From contig NZ_JAAFYS010000001.1 in NCBI RefSeq assembly GCF_012070395.1, forward strand, positions 722,001 to 786,000: a stretch of DNA of 64,000 bases. Reading direction: 5' to 3'. Position numbers and translations under genes: made by a program. Shown piece after piece: positions 56,238 to 64,000 of the stretch (position 1 is its first letter; the number at the start of each line of letters is the position of its first letter). The DNA is from Pseudoroseicyclus tamaricis. Its GTDB lineage: Bacteria; Pseudomonadota; Alphaproteobacteria; Rhodobacterales; Rhodobacteraceae. Under the pieces are notes generated by a model, which worked only from the letters and a program-made list of their open reading frames with translations, was not told the origin of the DNA and did not search any database.

Positions 56238-57260
56238 ATGTCCCGCTACCTTCCCGCCCTGTCGAGACTGGCCCAGGCCCTCGGGCTGCTCCTCGCGGTG
56301 ATCGTCCTCAACTTCCTGCTGATCCAGCTGGCCCCCGGTGACCCGGTGGACGTGATCGTGGGAGAGATGGGCGGCGCCTCGGAGGAGGTCATCGCCCTGA
56401 TGCGGGCCGATTACGGGCTCGACAAGCCGGTGCTGACGCAGCTGGCCATCTACGTGGGCAAGGTGGCGACGGGGGACTTCGGCTACAGCTACTACTTCAA
56501 CCAGCCCGTCCTCACGCTCATCCTGCAGCGGCTGCCGGCGACGATCCTGCTGGTCCTCTCCGCGCTGAGCATCGCGGTGCTGGCCGGCACGCTCCTCGGC
56601 ATCTTCTCTGCCCGGCGGCCGAAGGGCCTGCTTTCGCACGCGGTGACAATCTTCTCATTGGCCGGCTACTCGGCGCCCGTCTTCTGGACGGGGCTGATGC
56701 TGCTGATCCTCTTCGCCAACGTCTGGCCGATCTTCCCCGTCTCCGGCATGACCAACATCCGCGGCTCCGGCGGGCCGGTGGGCGCGGTGCTCGACGTGGC
56801 GCACCACCTCGTGCTGCCGGCCGTGACGCTGGCGACGATCTACATCGCCTCCTATTCCCGCCTCGCCCGCGCCTCGATGCTCGAGGTGCTGGGGGCCGAT
56901 TACATCCGCACCGCGCGGGCCAAGGGCCTCTCAGAGCGGCGGGTCGTCTACGGCCACGCTTTGCGCAACGCGCTGATCCCGGTCGTGACCATGGTCGGCC
57001 TGCAGTTCGGCCAGCTCTTCGCCGGCGCCGTGCTGGTGGAGACGGTGTTCAACTGGCCCGGCCTCGGCCGGCTCGCCTACGAGAGCATCCTGCGACGCGA
57101 TTACCCGACGCTGCTCGCCATCCTCTTCTTCTCCGCGGTGCTGGTCATGGTGGCCAACGAGCTCACCGACCTCGCCTACCGCAAGATCGACCCGCGCATC
57201 GGCGGCGCCTCGCGCCGCCGTCGACGGGCCAAGCCGCAGCCCAAGGGAGCCTCCGCATGA
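56238..57260 (+). CDS. Dipeptide-type ABC permease (DppB family, second system)
   Basis: Inner-membrane subunit of 340 residues. DppB features are LIQLAPGDPVDVIVGEMGGA near 31-50, ATGDFGYSYYFNQPVLTLIL, and the coupling loop TARAKGLSERRVVYGHALRN. An alternative GTG lies three codons upstream at 56229. The C-terminus is very basic (RRRRRAKPQ). The next gene overlaps by ATGA. It pairs with the DppC-type protein. Confidence 0.9.
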   Translation: MSRYLPALSRLAQALGLLLAVIVLNFLLIQLAPGDPVDVIVGEMGGASEEVIALMRADYGLDKPVLTQLAIYVGKVATGDFGYSYYFNQPVLTLILQRLPATILLVLSALSIAVLAGTLLGIFSARRPKGLLSHAVTIFSLAGYSAPVFWTGLMLLILFANVWPIFPVSGMTNIRGSGGPVGAVLDVAHHLVLPAVTLATIYIASYSRLARASMLEVLGADYIRTARAKGLSERRVVYGHALRNALIPVVTMVGLQFGQLFAGAVLVETVFNWPGLGRLAYESILRRDYPTLLAILFFSAVLVMVANELTDLAYRKIDPRIGGASRRRRRAKPQPKGASA

Positions 57261-58258
57261 GCCCCGCTGAAGCCACCCGCCGCAGCTCCGTCGCCCCGGC
57301 CGTGCCGGCCCGGCCCGATGCCCCGGCGCCCGAACGCCCGGAAGCCGCGCCGCCGGCGGAGGCCCGCGCGGCCCCGCCCGCCGCGCCCCCCGAGGCCCCG
57401 GCCGACACGCCGCGGCCGTCGAACCCGGCCAAGGAGTTCGTCCAGGTCTTCCTGCGCAACGGCACCGCCGTCATCGGCTTCGTCCTCCTCGTCCTCATCG
57501 CGGTGATGACGTTTGCGGGCCCCGCAATCTACCCGGTGGACCCCTACACGATGGTCGATCTGCCCTTCGCCGAACCTTTCGGCCCCTATGCGCCGCTCGG
57601 CACCGATTACCTCGGCCGCGACATCCTCGCCGGCATCATCGAGGGCGGGCGGGCGACGTTGACGGTCGGCGTCACCGCCGCCGTCCTTTCCGTCGTCATC
57701 GGCATCCTCGTGGGCGCTCTGGCGGGCTACTTCGGGGGCTGGATGGACCGGTCGCTGATGAAGGTGACGGAGTTCTTCCAGATCCTGCCGGCGCTGATGC
57801 TGGCCATGGTGCTGGTGACGATCTTCACCGCCTCGCTGACGACGATCACGCTGGCCATCGGCATCGTCGCCTGGCCGCAGGTGGCGCGGCTGGCCCGGGC
57901 GGAGGTGATGCGCATCCGCAAGATGGATTACGTCGCCGCCGCCACCACCGCCGGCGCCCGCGATGCCTACCTGATCTTCCGCGTCATCCTGCCGGGCGCC
58001 ATGCCGCCGCTCGTCGTCGCTGCCGGGCTCGCCGTCGGCACGGCGATCCTCTTCGAGGCGGGCTTGAGCTTCCTCGGCCTCGGCGACCCCAACACGATGT
58101 CCTGGGGCCTGATCATCGGACAGAACCGCAACTACCTGCTCGACGCCTGGTGGACGGTGACCTTTCCCGGCCTCGCCATCTTCCTCACCGTGCTCGGCAT
58201 CTCGCTCGTCGGCGACGGCATCAACGATGCGCTCAACCCCAAGCTGAGGAGGCGCTGA
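57257..58258 (+). CDS. Dipeptide-type ABC permease (DppC family) with Ala/Pro-rich N-terminus
   Basis: Inner-membrane subunit of 333 residues. DppC features are PLGTDYLGRDILAGIIEGGR and the coupling segment ATTAGARDAYLIFRVILPGA. The first 55 or so residues are an unusual Ala/Pro/Glu-rich stretch (PAVPARPDAPAPERPEAAPP and following) before NPAKEFVQVFLRNGTAVIGF, where normal members begin. No internal ATG near the normal start is seen, and the ATG used overlaps the previous stop. The extension is therefore probably translated and faces the cytoplasm. Confidence 0.88.
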   Translation: MSPAEATRRSSVAPAVPARPDAPAPERPEAAPPAEARAAPPAAPPEAPADTPRPSNPAKEFVQVFLRNGTAVIGFVLLVLIAVMTFAGPAIYPVDPYTMVDLPFAEPFGPYAPLGTDYLGRDILAGIIEGGRATLTVGVTAAVLSVVIGILVGALAGYFGGWMDRSLMKVTEFFQILPALMLAMVLVTIFTASLTTITLAIGIVAWPQVARLARAEVMRIRKMDYVAAATTAGARDAYLIFRVILPGAMPPLVVAAGLAVGTAILFEAGLSFLGLGDPNTMSWGLIIGQNRNYLLDAWWTVTFPGLAIFLTVLGISLVGDGINDALNPKLRRR

Positions 58259-59256
58259 TGGCCCCTGTTCTGGAGATCCGGGACCTTCAGGTCGGCGTAG
58301 ATACCGGCCGCGAGGTGCTCTCGGTGCTCGACGGCATTTCCCTCTCGCTGGAGCCCGGCCGCACCATCGGCATCGTCGGCGAAAGCGGCTGTGGCAAGTC
58401 GATGACGGCGCTGGCGACGATGGGACTGCTGCCCGACCGCTTCGCCATCACCGGCGGGCAGATCCTCTTCGAGGGGGAGGACCTCGCGTCCATGCCTGAC
58501 CGCCAGCGCCGGCGGCTGCGCGGCAACGCGCTGTCGATGATCTTCCAGGAGCCGATGACAGCGCTCAACCCGGTGCTCACCGTGGGCCGGCAGATCGGCG
58601 AGGTGCTGGAGCTGCACCAGGGCCTCTCGGGCCACGAGGCGCGCCAGCGGGCGCTGGACATGCTGCGCGCCGTGCAGATCCCCGCGCCCGAGCGGCGGCT
58701 GGACAACTACCCCCACGAGCTGTCGGGGGGCATGCGCCAGCGGGTGATGATCGCCATCGCGCTCGCCTGCCGGCCGAAGCTCATCATCGCCGACGAGCCG
58801 ACGACGGCACTCGATGTCACCGTGCAGGCGCAGATCTTCCGCCTCCTGCGAGAGCTGCAGGGCGAGACGGACACGGCCATCATGCTCATCACCCACGATC
58901 TTGGCGCCGTGGCGGAGATGGCCGACGACGTCGCCGTCTTCTACGCCGGCAAGTGCATCGAGACGGGGCCGGTGGCGCAGATCCTGCAGCACCCCTCGCA
59001 CCCCTACACGCAAGGCCTGATGGTCTGCACGCCGACGATGCGGCTCGGCGCCGCCGCGCTGGCAGAGAGCCCGCCCGCCCTCGGCGAGATCGCCGGGATC
59101 GTGCCTCCGGTCGGCCGCTTCCCCAAGGCCTGCCGCTTCGCCCCGCGCTGCCCGCTCGCCGACGACCGCTGCCGCACGGAGGACCCGCCGCTGCGCGCCC
59201 TTGGCGCCGCCCATGCCGCGCTGTGCTGGAAAGCCGAAGAGGAGGCCTTCGCATGA
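58258..59256 (+). CDS. Dipeptide-type ABC ATPase (DppD family, second system)
   Basis: Energy subunit of 332 residues starting in the permease stop (TGATG). Walker [19 protein letters not shown]-loop [16 protein letters not shown], signature [17 protein letters not shown], Walker [14 protein letters not shown] and H-loop ITHD are intact. The C-terminal cysteine pattern is [14 protein letters not shown]. It resembles the ATPase at 45213 but clearly belongs to a separate system. Confidence 0.92.
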   Translation: MAPVLEIRDLQVGVDTGREVLSVLDGISLSLEPGRTIGIVGESGCGKSMTALATMGLLPDRFAITGGQILFEGEDLASMPDRQRRRLRGNALSMIFQEPMTALNPVLTVGRQIGEVLELHQGLSGHEARQRALDMLRAVQIPAPERRLDNYPHELSGGMRQRVMIAIALACRPKLIIADEPTTALDVTVQAQIFRLLRELQGETDTAIMLITHDLGAVAEMADDVAVFYAGKCIETGPVAQILQHPSHPYTQGLMVCTPTMRLGAAALAESPPALGEIAGIVPPVGRFPKACRFAPRCPLADDRCRTEDPPLRALGAAHAALCWKAEEEAFA

Positions 59257-60239
59257 CCGAGACCCTGCTGAGCGTCGAGGACCTCAAGGTCCACTTCCCG
59301 CTCGCCAGCGGCGACGTGGTGCACGCCGTCGACGGGGTGACCTTCGACGTCGCCCGCGGCGCCTGCTTCGGCATCGTCGGCGAGAGCGGCTCGGGCAAAT
59401 CCACCGTCGCCCGGGCGCTCATGCGGCTGGAGGACCCGACGGAGGGGCGCATCACCCTCGGGACTGACGAGATCTCGTCCCTCTCCGGCGACAGGCTGCG
59501 GGCGCTGCGCCACCGCTTCCAGATGATCTTCCAGGACCCGTATTCCTCTCTTAACCCGCGCCTGCGCGCCGGGCAGGCGGTGCGCGAGCCGCTCGACCTC
59601 ATGGGCCTCGACATCAAGGGCGGGCGCGAGCAGTGGGTGCGGCAGTGCTTCGCCGACGTGGGCCTGCACCCGGACAGCACGCGCCTCTTCCCCCACCAGT
59701 TCTCCGGCGGGCAGCGGCAGCGGCTCTCCATCGCGCGGGCGCTGGCGACGCAGCCGAGCCTGATCGTCTGCGACGAGCCCGTTTCCGCCCTCGACGTCGC
59801 CATCCAGGCGCAGATCCTCAACCTTCTCCGCCGCATTCAGCGCGAGAAGTTCCTCACCTTCGTCTTCATCTCCCACGACCTCGCCGTGGTGCAGAACATC
59901 TGCACCGAGGTGGCGGTGATGTATCTCGGCGAGTTCGTCGAGCGGGCACCCACGGGGCAGCTCTACGCTGCCGCCAAGCATCCCTACACCTGGTCGCTGA
60001 TGGCGGCGGCGCTGACGCCCGAGAACAGCCGCCGCGCCGGGGAGCGCTTCACCATCACCGGCGAGCCGCCGAGCCCCATCGACCCGCCGAAGGGCTGCCG
60101 CTTCGCCGGCCGCTGCCCTTTCGCCACCGACACATGCGTGGCCGAGAAGCCGGCCATCCGCGACTTCGGCGGCGGCCACACCGTCGCCTGCCACTACGCC
60201 GGCGAGCTGACGCCTCCGCTCGAAGAGCTGGCCGCCTGA
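59253..60239 (+). CDS. Dipeptide-type ABC ATPase (DppF family, second system)
   Basis: Second energy subunit, 328 residues. Walker A VGESGSGKSTVARALMR, Q-loop IFQDPYSSLNPRL, signature QFSGGQRQRLSIARALA, Walker B LIVCDEPVSALDVAIQAQIL and H-loop ISHDL are present, with a C-terminal CRFAGRCPFATDTC. It overlaps the previous gene by ATGA. The amidohydrolase gene follows after 20 bases. Confidence 0.92.
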   Translation: MTETLLSVEDLKVHFPLASGDVVHAVDGVTFDVARGACFGIVGESGSGKSTVARALMRLEDPTEGRITLGTDEISSLSGDRLRALRHRFQMIFQDPYSSLNPRLRAGQAVREPLDLMGLDIKGGREQWVRQCFADVGLHPDSTRLFPHQFSGGQRQRLSIARALATQPSLIVCDEPVSALDVAIQAQILNLLRRIQREKFLTFVFISHDLAVVQNICTEVAVMYLGEFVERAPTGQLYAAAKHPYTWSLMAAALTPENSRRAGERFTITGEPPSPIDPPKGCRFAGRCPFATDTCVAEKPAIRDFGGGHTVACHYAGELTPPLEELAA

Positions 60240-60259
60240 TCCCTCCCCAAGGACGCCCC

Positions 60260-61900
60260 ATGACCACCACCATCTATTCCGCCGCCAAGATCATCACCAT
60301 GAACCCCTCGCGCCCCGAGGCCACCCACGTGGCCGTGCGCGATGGCCGCATCCTCGGCGTCGGCACGCTGGAGGAGCTGGCGGGCTGGGGCGACCACGAG
60401 CTGGACGATCGCTTCGCCGACAAGGTGCTGATGCCCGGCCTCATCGAGGGCCACGCCCACACGATGGAGGGCGCACTCTGGAACTTCACCTATGTCGGCT
60501 GGTTCGACCGGATGGACCCGGACGGGAAAACCTGGGACGGCCTGAAGAGCATCGACGACGTCGTCGCTCGCCTCAGCGAGGTCGAGGCGGCGATGGACGA
60601 CCCGGACGCCCCGCTCCTCGGCTGGGGGCTCGACCCGATCTACATGGACAACGTGCGCATGACGCGCGCCGATCTCGACCGCGTCTCCTCCACCCGCCCC
60701 GTCGGCATCCAGCACGCCTCGGGCCACATCCTCAACGTCAACACCAAGGCGCTGGAGCTGGCCGGGATGCTCAAGACCGGCCACAACCACCCCGGCATCC
60801 CGCTGGGGGCCGATGGCCTGCCCACCGGCGAGCTGAAGAGCCCCGAGATCATGCTGCCCGTCGGCAAGTACGTGGGCATGGACCGCGCCTTCCTCGCCTC
60901 CGACGAGCAGGGGCTGATCAACTACGGGCGCCTTTGCGTGCGCGCGGGTGTGACCACCTCGTCGGACCTCGGCGCCCAGCTGACAGACGAGATCACCGCC
61001 ATGTTCAAGCGCGTCACCGGCGCGCCCGACTACCCCGCCTGCATCGCCGCCTTCCGCATCGCCATGGGGCTCTCGCCGAAGGACCTTGTCGAGCAGGTGA
61101 CTGCGCTCAAGGAGCAGAGCACCGACAGGCTGGAACTCGGCCGCATCAAGGTCGTCTCCGACGGCTCGATCCAGGGCTTCTCGGCCCGCCTGCGCTGGCC
61201 CGGCTATTACAACGGCGCCCCCAACGGCATGTGGTACATCGCGCCCGAGCAGCTGAGGGAGATCTACACGCTCGCCCTGAAGGCCGGCATCCAGGTGCAC
61301 ACCCACACCAACGGCGACGAGGCCACGCAACTGTGCATCGACACGCTGGAGGCCGCGCTCCGCGACGCGCCCGACCGTGACCACCGTTTCACGCTGCAGC
61401 ATTGCCAGCTCGCCAGCCAGGAGCAGTTCCGCAAGATGGCGCGGCTGGGGATGGGAGTGAACCTCTTCGCCAACCACCACTACTACTGGGGCGACGAGCA
61501 TTACCGGCTCACCGTCGGCCCCGAGCGGGCGGAGCGGATGAATGCCTGCCGCTCGGCGCTGGATGAGGGCGTCATCATGGCGATCCACTCCGACGCCCCG
61601 GTCACGCCGCTCGGCCCCCTCTTCACCGCCTGGGCCGCCGTCACGCGCCTCACCGCCAGCGGCCGGGTGCAGGGCGAGGCGCAGAAGATCACCGTCGCCG
61701 AAGCGCTCTACGCCATCACCATGGGCGCCGCGGTGACGATGAAGATGGACCATCTCATCGGCTCCATCGAGGCCGGCAAGCGCGCCGATTTCGCGGTGCT
61801 GGAGGAGGACCCGACGGCGGTCGACCCGATGGCGCTGAAGGACGTGCCGGTCTGGGGCACCGTGCAGGGCGGGCGCGTCTTCGCCGCCTCGGGCATCTGA
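60260..61900 (+). CDS. YtcJ-like metal-dependent amidohydrolase
   Basis: Amidohydrolase_3-type enzyme of 546 residues, predicted to hydrolyse an amide or N-acyl bond in the cytoplasm. The first metal motif is GLIEGHAHTMEG near 67-78. Other conserved parts are GIQHASGHILNVNTKALE, GIQVHTHTNGDEATQLCIDT, HRFTLQHCQLASQEQFRKMA and IAIHSDAPVTPLGPLFTAWA-like sequence near 435-455 (here MAIHSDAPVTP). The C-terminal beta-sandwich region has the usual SIEAGKRADFAVLEEDP. A weak AAGGA precedes the ATG. It is the first enzyme after the importer and overlaps the COG0523 GTPase gene by one base. Confidence 0.9.
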   Translation: MTTTIYSAAKIITMNPSRPEATHVAVRDGRILGVGTLEELAGWGDHELDDRFADKVLMPGLIEGHAHTMEGALWNFTYVGWFDRMDPDGKTWDGLKSIDDVVARLSEVEAAMDDPDAPLLGWGLDPIYMDNVRMTRADLDRVSSTRPVGIQHASGHILNVNTKALELAGMLKTGHNHPGIPLGADGLPTGELKSPEIMLPVGKYVGMDRAFLASDEQGLINYGRLCVRAGVTTSSDLGAQLTDEITAMFKRVTGAPDYPACIAAFRIAMGLSPKDLVEQVTALKEQSTDRLELGRIKVVSDGSIQGFSARLRWPGYYNGAPNGMWYIAPEQLREIYTLALKAGIQVHTHTNGDEATQLCIDTLEAALRDAPDRDHRFTLQHCQLASQEQFRKMARLGMGVNLFANHHYYWGDEHYRLTVGPERAERMNACRSALDEGVIMAIHSDAPVTPLGPLFTAWAAVTRLTASGRVQGEAQKITVAEALYAITMGAAVTMKMDHLIGSIEAGKRADFAVLEEDPTAVDPMALKDVPVWGTVQGGRVFAASGI

Positions 61901-62805
61901 TGGACCTGCCGGTCACGATCATCGGCGGCTACCTTGGCGCCGGAAAGACCAGCCTCGTCAACCACCTCCTTCGCCACAACGAGGGCCAGCGCCTCGCCGT
62001 GCTGGTCAACGAATTCGGCGACCTGCCCATCGACGCCGACCTCATCGAGGCGGAGGAGGACGGGCTGATCTCCATCTCCGGCGGCTGCGTCTGCTGCGCC
62101 TTCGGCAGCGACCTCATCGGCGCGCTGGAAGACGTGCTGGCGATGGACCCGCGCCCCGACCACCTCTTGATCGAGGCCTCCGGCGTCGCGCTGCCGGCCT
62201 CCATCGCGACCACGACGGGGCTGATGGCCGGGATGCGCAGCGATGCCATGCTCGTCCTCGCCGATGCCGACCAGATCCGCCGCAACGCCGCCAACCCCTA
62301 CCTCGCCGACACGATCGAGCGCCAGCTCGGGCAGGCGGACATGGTGCTTCTGACCAAGCTCGACCTCGTGACGGAGGACGAGCGGGCCGATGTCACCGCC
62401 TGGCTGAAGGAGCGGGCGCCCCGCACCCGCCTCCTCCCCGTGACCCGCGGCGAGGTGCCGATCACCGCCGTCCTCGGGTCCATCCCCCTACCAGCCCGCG
62501 GCCACCGCCCCGGCGGCGGCGCCCACGGCCTGTTCGAGAGCCTCGTCATGGAGCCGGGCCACCCCCTCGACGCCGCCGCCCTGGCGGAGGCCCTGGCGAA
62601 GGAGCCGGGCGTGACGAGAGCGAAGGGGTTCGTTCCGACGTCGGAGGGCATGATGTTGATCCACGTGGTGGGCAACCGCTGCCAGACAGAGCCGGCCTCG
62701 GAGGTCCGCGCGCCCGCCGTCGTCTGCATCGGCCTGAAGGGCGAGTTCGATGCGGACCGGGTGAGGGAGGCGTTCGACCGGTGCGCTTTGGCCAGACAGG
62801 CGTGA
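61900..62805 (+). CDS. COG0523 (CobW-like) metallochaperone GTPase
   Basis: G3E-family GTPase of 301 residues, a group that inserts zinc, cobalt or iron into target enzymes. Walker A GGYLGAGKTSLVNHLL is at 9-24, the metal motif CVCC at 63-66 (SGGCVCCAFG), and the guanine motif is in LLTKLDLV. The CobW C-terminal domain begins near 205 and is short. It starts in the amidohydrolase stop (TGATG), which strongly suggests it loads metal into that enzyme. No Zur-type site was found nearby. Confidence 0.9.
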   Translation: MDLPVTIIGGYLGAGKTSLVNHLLRHNEGQRLAVLVNEFGDLPIDADLIEAEEDGLISISGGCVCCAFGSDLIGALEDVLAMDPRPDHLLIEASGVALPASIATTTGLMAGMRSDAMLVLADADQIRRNAANPYLADTIERQLGQADMVLLTKLDLVTEDERADVTAWLKERAPRTRLLPVTRGEVPITAVLGSIPLPARGHRPGGGAHGLFESLVMEPGHPLDAAALAEALAKEPGVTRAKGFVPTSEGMMLIHVVGNRCQTEPASEVRAPAVVCIGLKGEFDADRVREAFDRCALARQA

Positions 62806-63001
62806 GGGATGGATGTGCTGGTCGCGCCGGCTGGTTGCGAAGTAGGCTGAGATTGTTGCTTGGCTTCGCGGTCGCAGAACAACTCCTCGAGAAGGCCTGA
62901 AACGACGCAGCGAAGACGTTTCTGTCGCCGCATAACAAGCCCGACGGCTCGGTCGGTCGACTTTGCCGCCCGCGAACGGCATGCCGTTCGAGCGATCTGC
63001 G

Positions 63002-63529
63002 CTATAGAACGCGGCTGCAGCCGAGGCACCCCAACGCAGCGGGCGGCCCGCTCGAGCCGCCCGCCGAAGTGCCTCCGTCCAGCTCAGCGGCGGGCGCGGG
63101 CGTCTTCGGAGAGACCATGTAGGCTTCCTTGGCCTCAATATCGCGGGCCACGCCGATGATCATCATGTCCAGCGGCTCGTCCCCGGTCGCGGAGAAGGCG
63201 CGGGACTCGCCGAGGGCGGCGGGGATGGCCCGCCCGGCCATGATCTCCACCGTCTCGTCGTCGATGGTCGCCTCTCCGGTGCCGGAGATCACGTAGAATA
63301 CCTCGCTCATGTCCTCCTTGCTCACCGGGCCGATGGTGGCCTCGCCTTCGAGCGCCACGCGGTCGACGTAGGACCAGGCGGTGAAGAAGGAGCAGGGGGC
63401 GATGGCGCGGTTGTAGATCACCGTGCCGGTGCCGCCGTCGAAGCTCTCGAACTCGCTCTGGGCCGTCGCGATGCTGGTGGAGGCCATGAGCGCGGCCACG
63501 GCGCCAAGCGCCATCAAGCGGGTTGTCAT
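63002..63529 (-). CDS. Exported cupin-domain protein
   Basis: A 175-residue protein with a Sec signal peptide (MTTRLMALGAVAALMASTSI, then ATA before QSEFESF). The single cupin domain covers about 50-130 (EGEATIGPVSKEDMSEVFYV, ISGTGEATIDDETVEIMAGR). The first motif lacks the usual histidine pair, so metal binding is doubtful. A GGAGGAG ribosome site precedes ATG 63529. It stands alone on the minus strand, facing away from the COG0523 gene. The C-terminal tail (GCLGCSRVL) is unusual and lies beyond the fold. The role is unknown. Confidence 0.72.
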   Translation of the reverse strand: MTTRLMALGAVAALMASTSIATAQSEFESFDGGTGTVIYNRAIAPCSFFTAWSYVDRVALEGEATIGPVSKEDMSEVFYVISGTGEATIDDETVEIMAGRAIPAALGESRAFSATGDEPLDMMIIGVARDIEAKEAYMVSPKTPAPAAELDGGTSAGGSSGPPAALGCLGCSRVL

Positions 63530-63802
63530 CGTCGTCTCCTCCCTGAGAACTGATGGCCGCATCCTCTCAGGCCCCCCGTGGCCCGGCTACGCGACATTCC
63601 GCAGGCGATGTGCGCCAAGCCACAGGGCGGGGCGCAGGTCCCGTGGGACTGTGGGAATCGACACAGGCGCGGGGCGAGCAGACGTTGACGCCTCGCGGCG
63701 CGGCGTGCCTCATTGCGGGGCAATGGCCTGCCGGGGAGGAGGGGTCTGTCGCGCGAGACGGAATCGGGGCTTTGGGAGAGGCGCCACGATGGGTTTGACG
63801 GA
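63530..63802. other. Gap upstream of the exported cupin gene
   Basis: About 270 bases with no supportable gene. It probably holds the cupin promoter on the minus strand; apart from the ribosome site at its left end I see no clear element. Confidence 0.35.
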
Positions 63803-64000
63803 GACTTCGATTCACAATTGCAGGCACTCTCGGGGCACACCGACCCGGGCGAGGCCTTTCGCGCGACGGCCGCGTAAATCGCCGAGCTGATCTACTACGA
63901 TCACTTTGACATCGCGATCATGCTGCCGGACCAGGCGGAGCACGTCTTCTACGAGGTCGGCCCGCGCACCAGCTGGAGCGACCTGCTCCGCAATCCGCTC
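63803..64000 (+). other. Possible start of an unrecognised or broken gene at right edge
   Basis: One plus-strand frame reads DFDSQLQALSGHTDPGEAFR, then ATAA, a TAA at 63875-63877, and then IAELIYYDHFDIAIMLPDQA and EHVFYEVGPRTSW to the window end. The two halves read like the first helix and strand of a GAF-type sensor domain split by a stop, but similarity is only by feel. It may be a pseudogene, or a gene starting after the stop at ATG 63914. The remainder lies outside the window. Confidence 0.3.

Overview
The window looks like an accessory-rich stretch of an alphaproteobacterial chromosome or large replicon, most probably from the Rhodobacterales/Rhodobacteraceae. This is inferred from the very high G+C, the number of TRAP and ABC importers, stop/start overlaps (ATGA, GTGA, TGATG) inside most operons, a MocR regulator and a DUF3489-DUF2924-serine recombinase cassette. 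There is no rRNA, tRNA, CRISPR array or replication origin that I can support. Most of the DNA is tightly packed catabolic operons, each built from an importer, a few enzymes and a dedicated regulator. They are separated by short zones of decayed genes.

Layout. 1-1574: a broken recombinase cassette; all three genes carry a frameshift or stop. 2042-10701: a fused 5-oxoprolinase and a Tat-exported 5'-nucleotidase-like protein on the minus strand, divergent from a TRAP importer operon ending in a MarR-type regulator. 10733-11155: a wrecked TRAP large-permease gene. 11438-14457: an arsenic-type operon (ArsR, flavoprotein monooxygenase with a Cys-rich tail, MFS exporter). 14458-16378: debris (IS3 transposase fragment, ABC ATPase fragment fused to a creatininase fragment).

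16379-25668: a minus-strand operon with a BMP-type ABC importer, two isochorismatase-fold amidohydrolases (one very like biuret hydrolase BiuH), a cupin and allophanate hydrolase AtzF, with a divergent LysR regulator. It is the strongest pathway prediction here: uptake and stepwise hydrolysis of a biuret- or triuret-like ureido compound to ammonia and CO2. 25830-35142: a TetR-controlled set with an enoyl-CoA hydratase/isomerase-like protein, an acyl-CoA ligase and a catalytic plus degenerate MaoC pair. It converges on an alpha/beta hydrolase and a branched-chain-type (HAAT) ABC importer. A near-identical palindrome sits before both tetR and the importer, so one regulator probably controls both arms. 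35472-36529: joined fragments of a dipeptide importer and a LysR gene.

36792-48534: a GH3 beta-glucosidase and a GntR regulator, divergent from an AtuA-like pair, a dipeptide-type ABC importer and a carboxylesterase. The AtuA-like gene appears to be leaderless, with a palindrome exactly between its -35 and -10. 48554-62805: a sulfite-exporter-like protein, aldehyde dehydrogenase, FAD amine oxidase-like protein and SnoaL-like protein, divergent from a MocR regulator. A second dipeptide-type importer, a YtcJ-like amidohydrolase and a COG0523 GTPase follow. 63002-63529: an exported cupin. The right edge holds the possible start of an unrecognised or broken gene.
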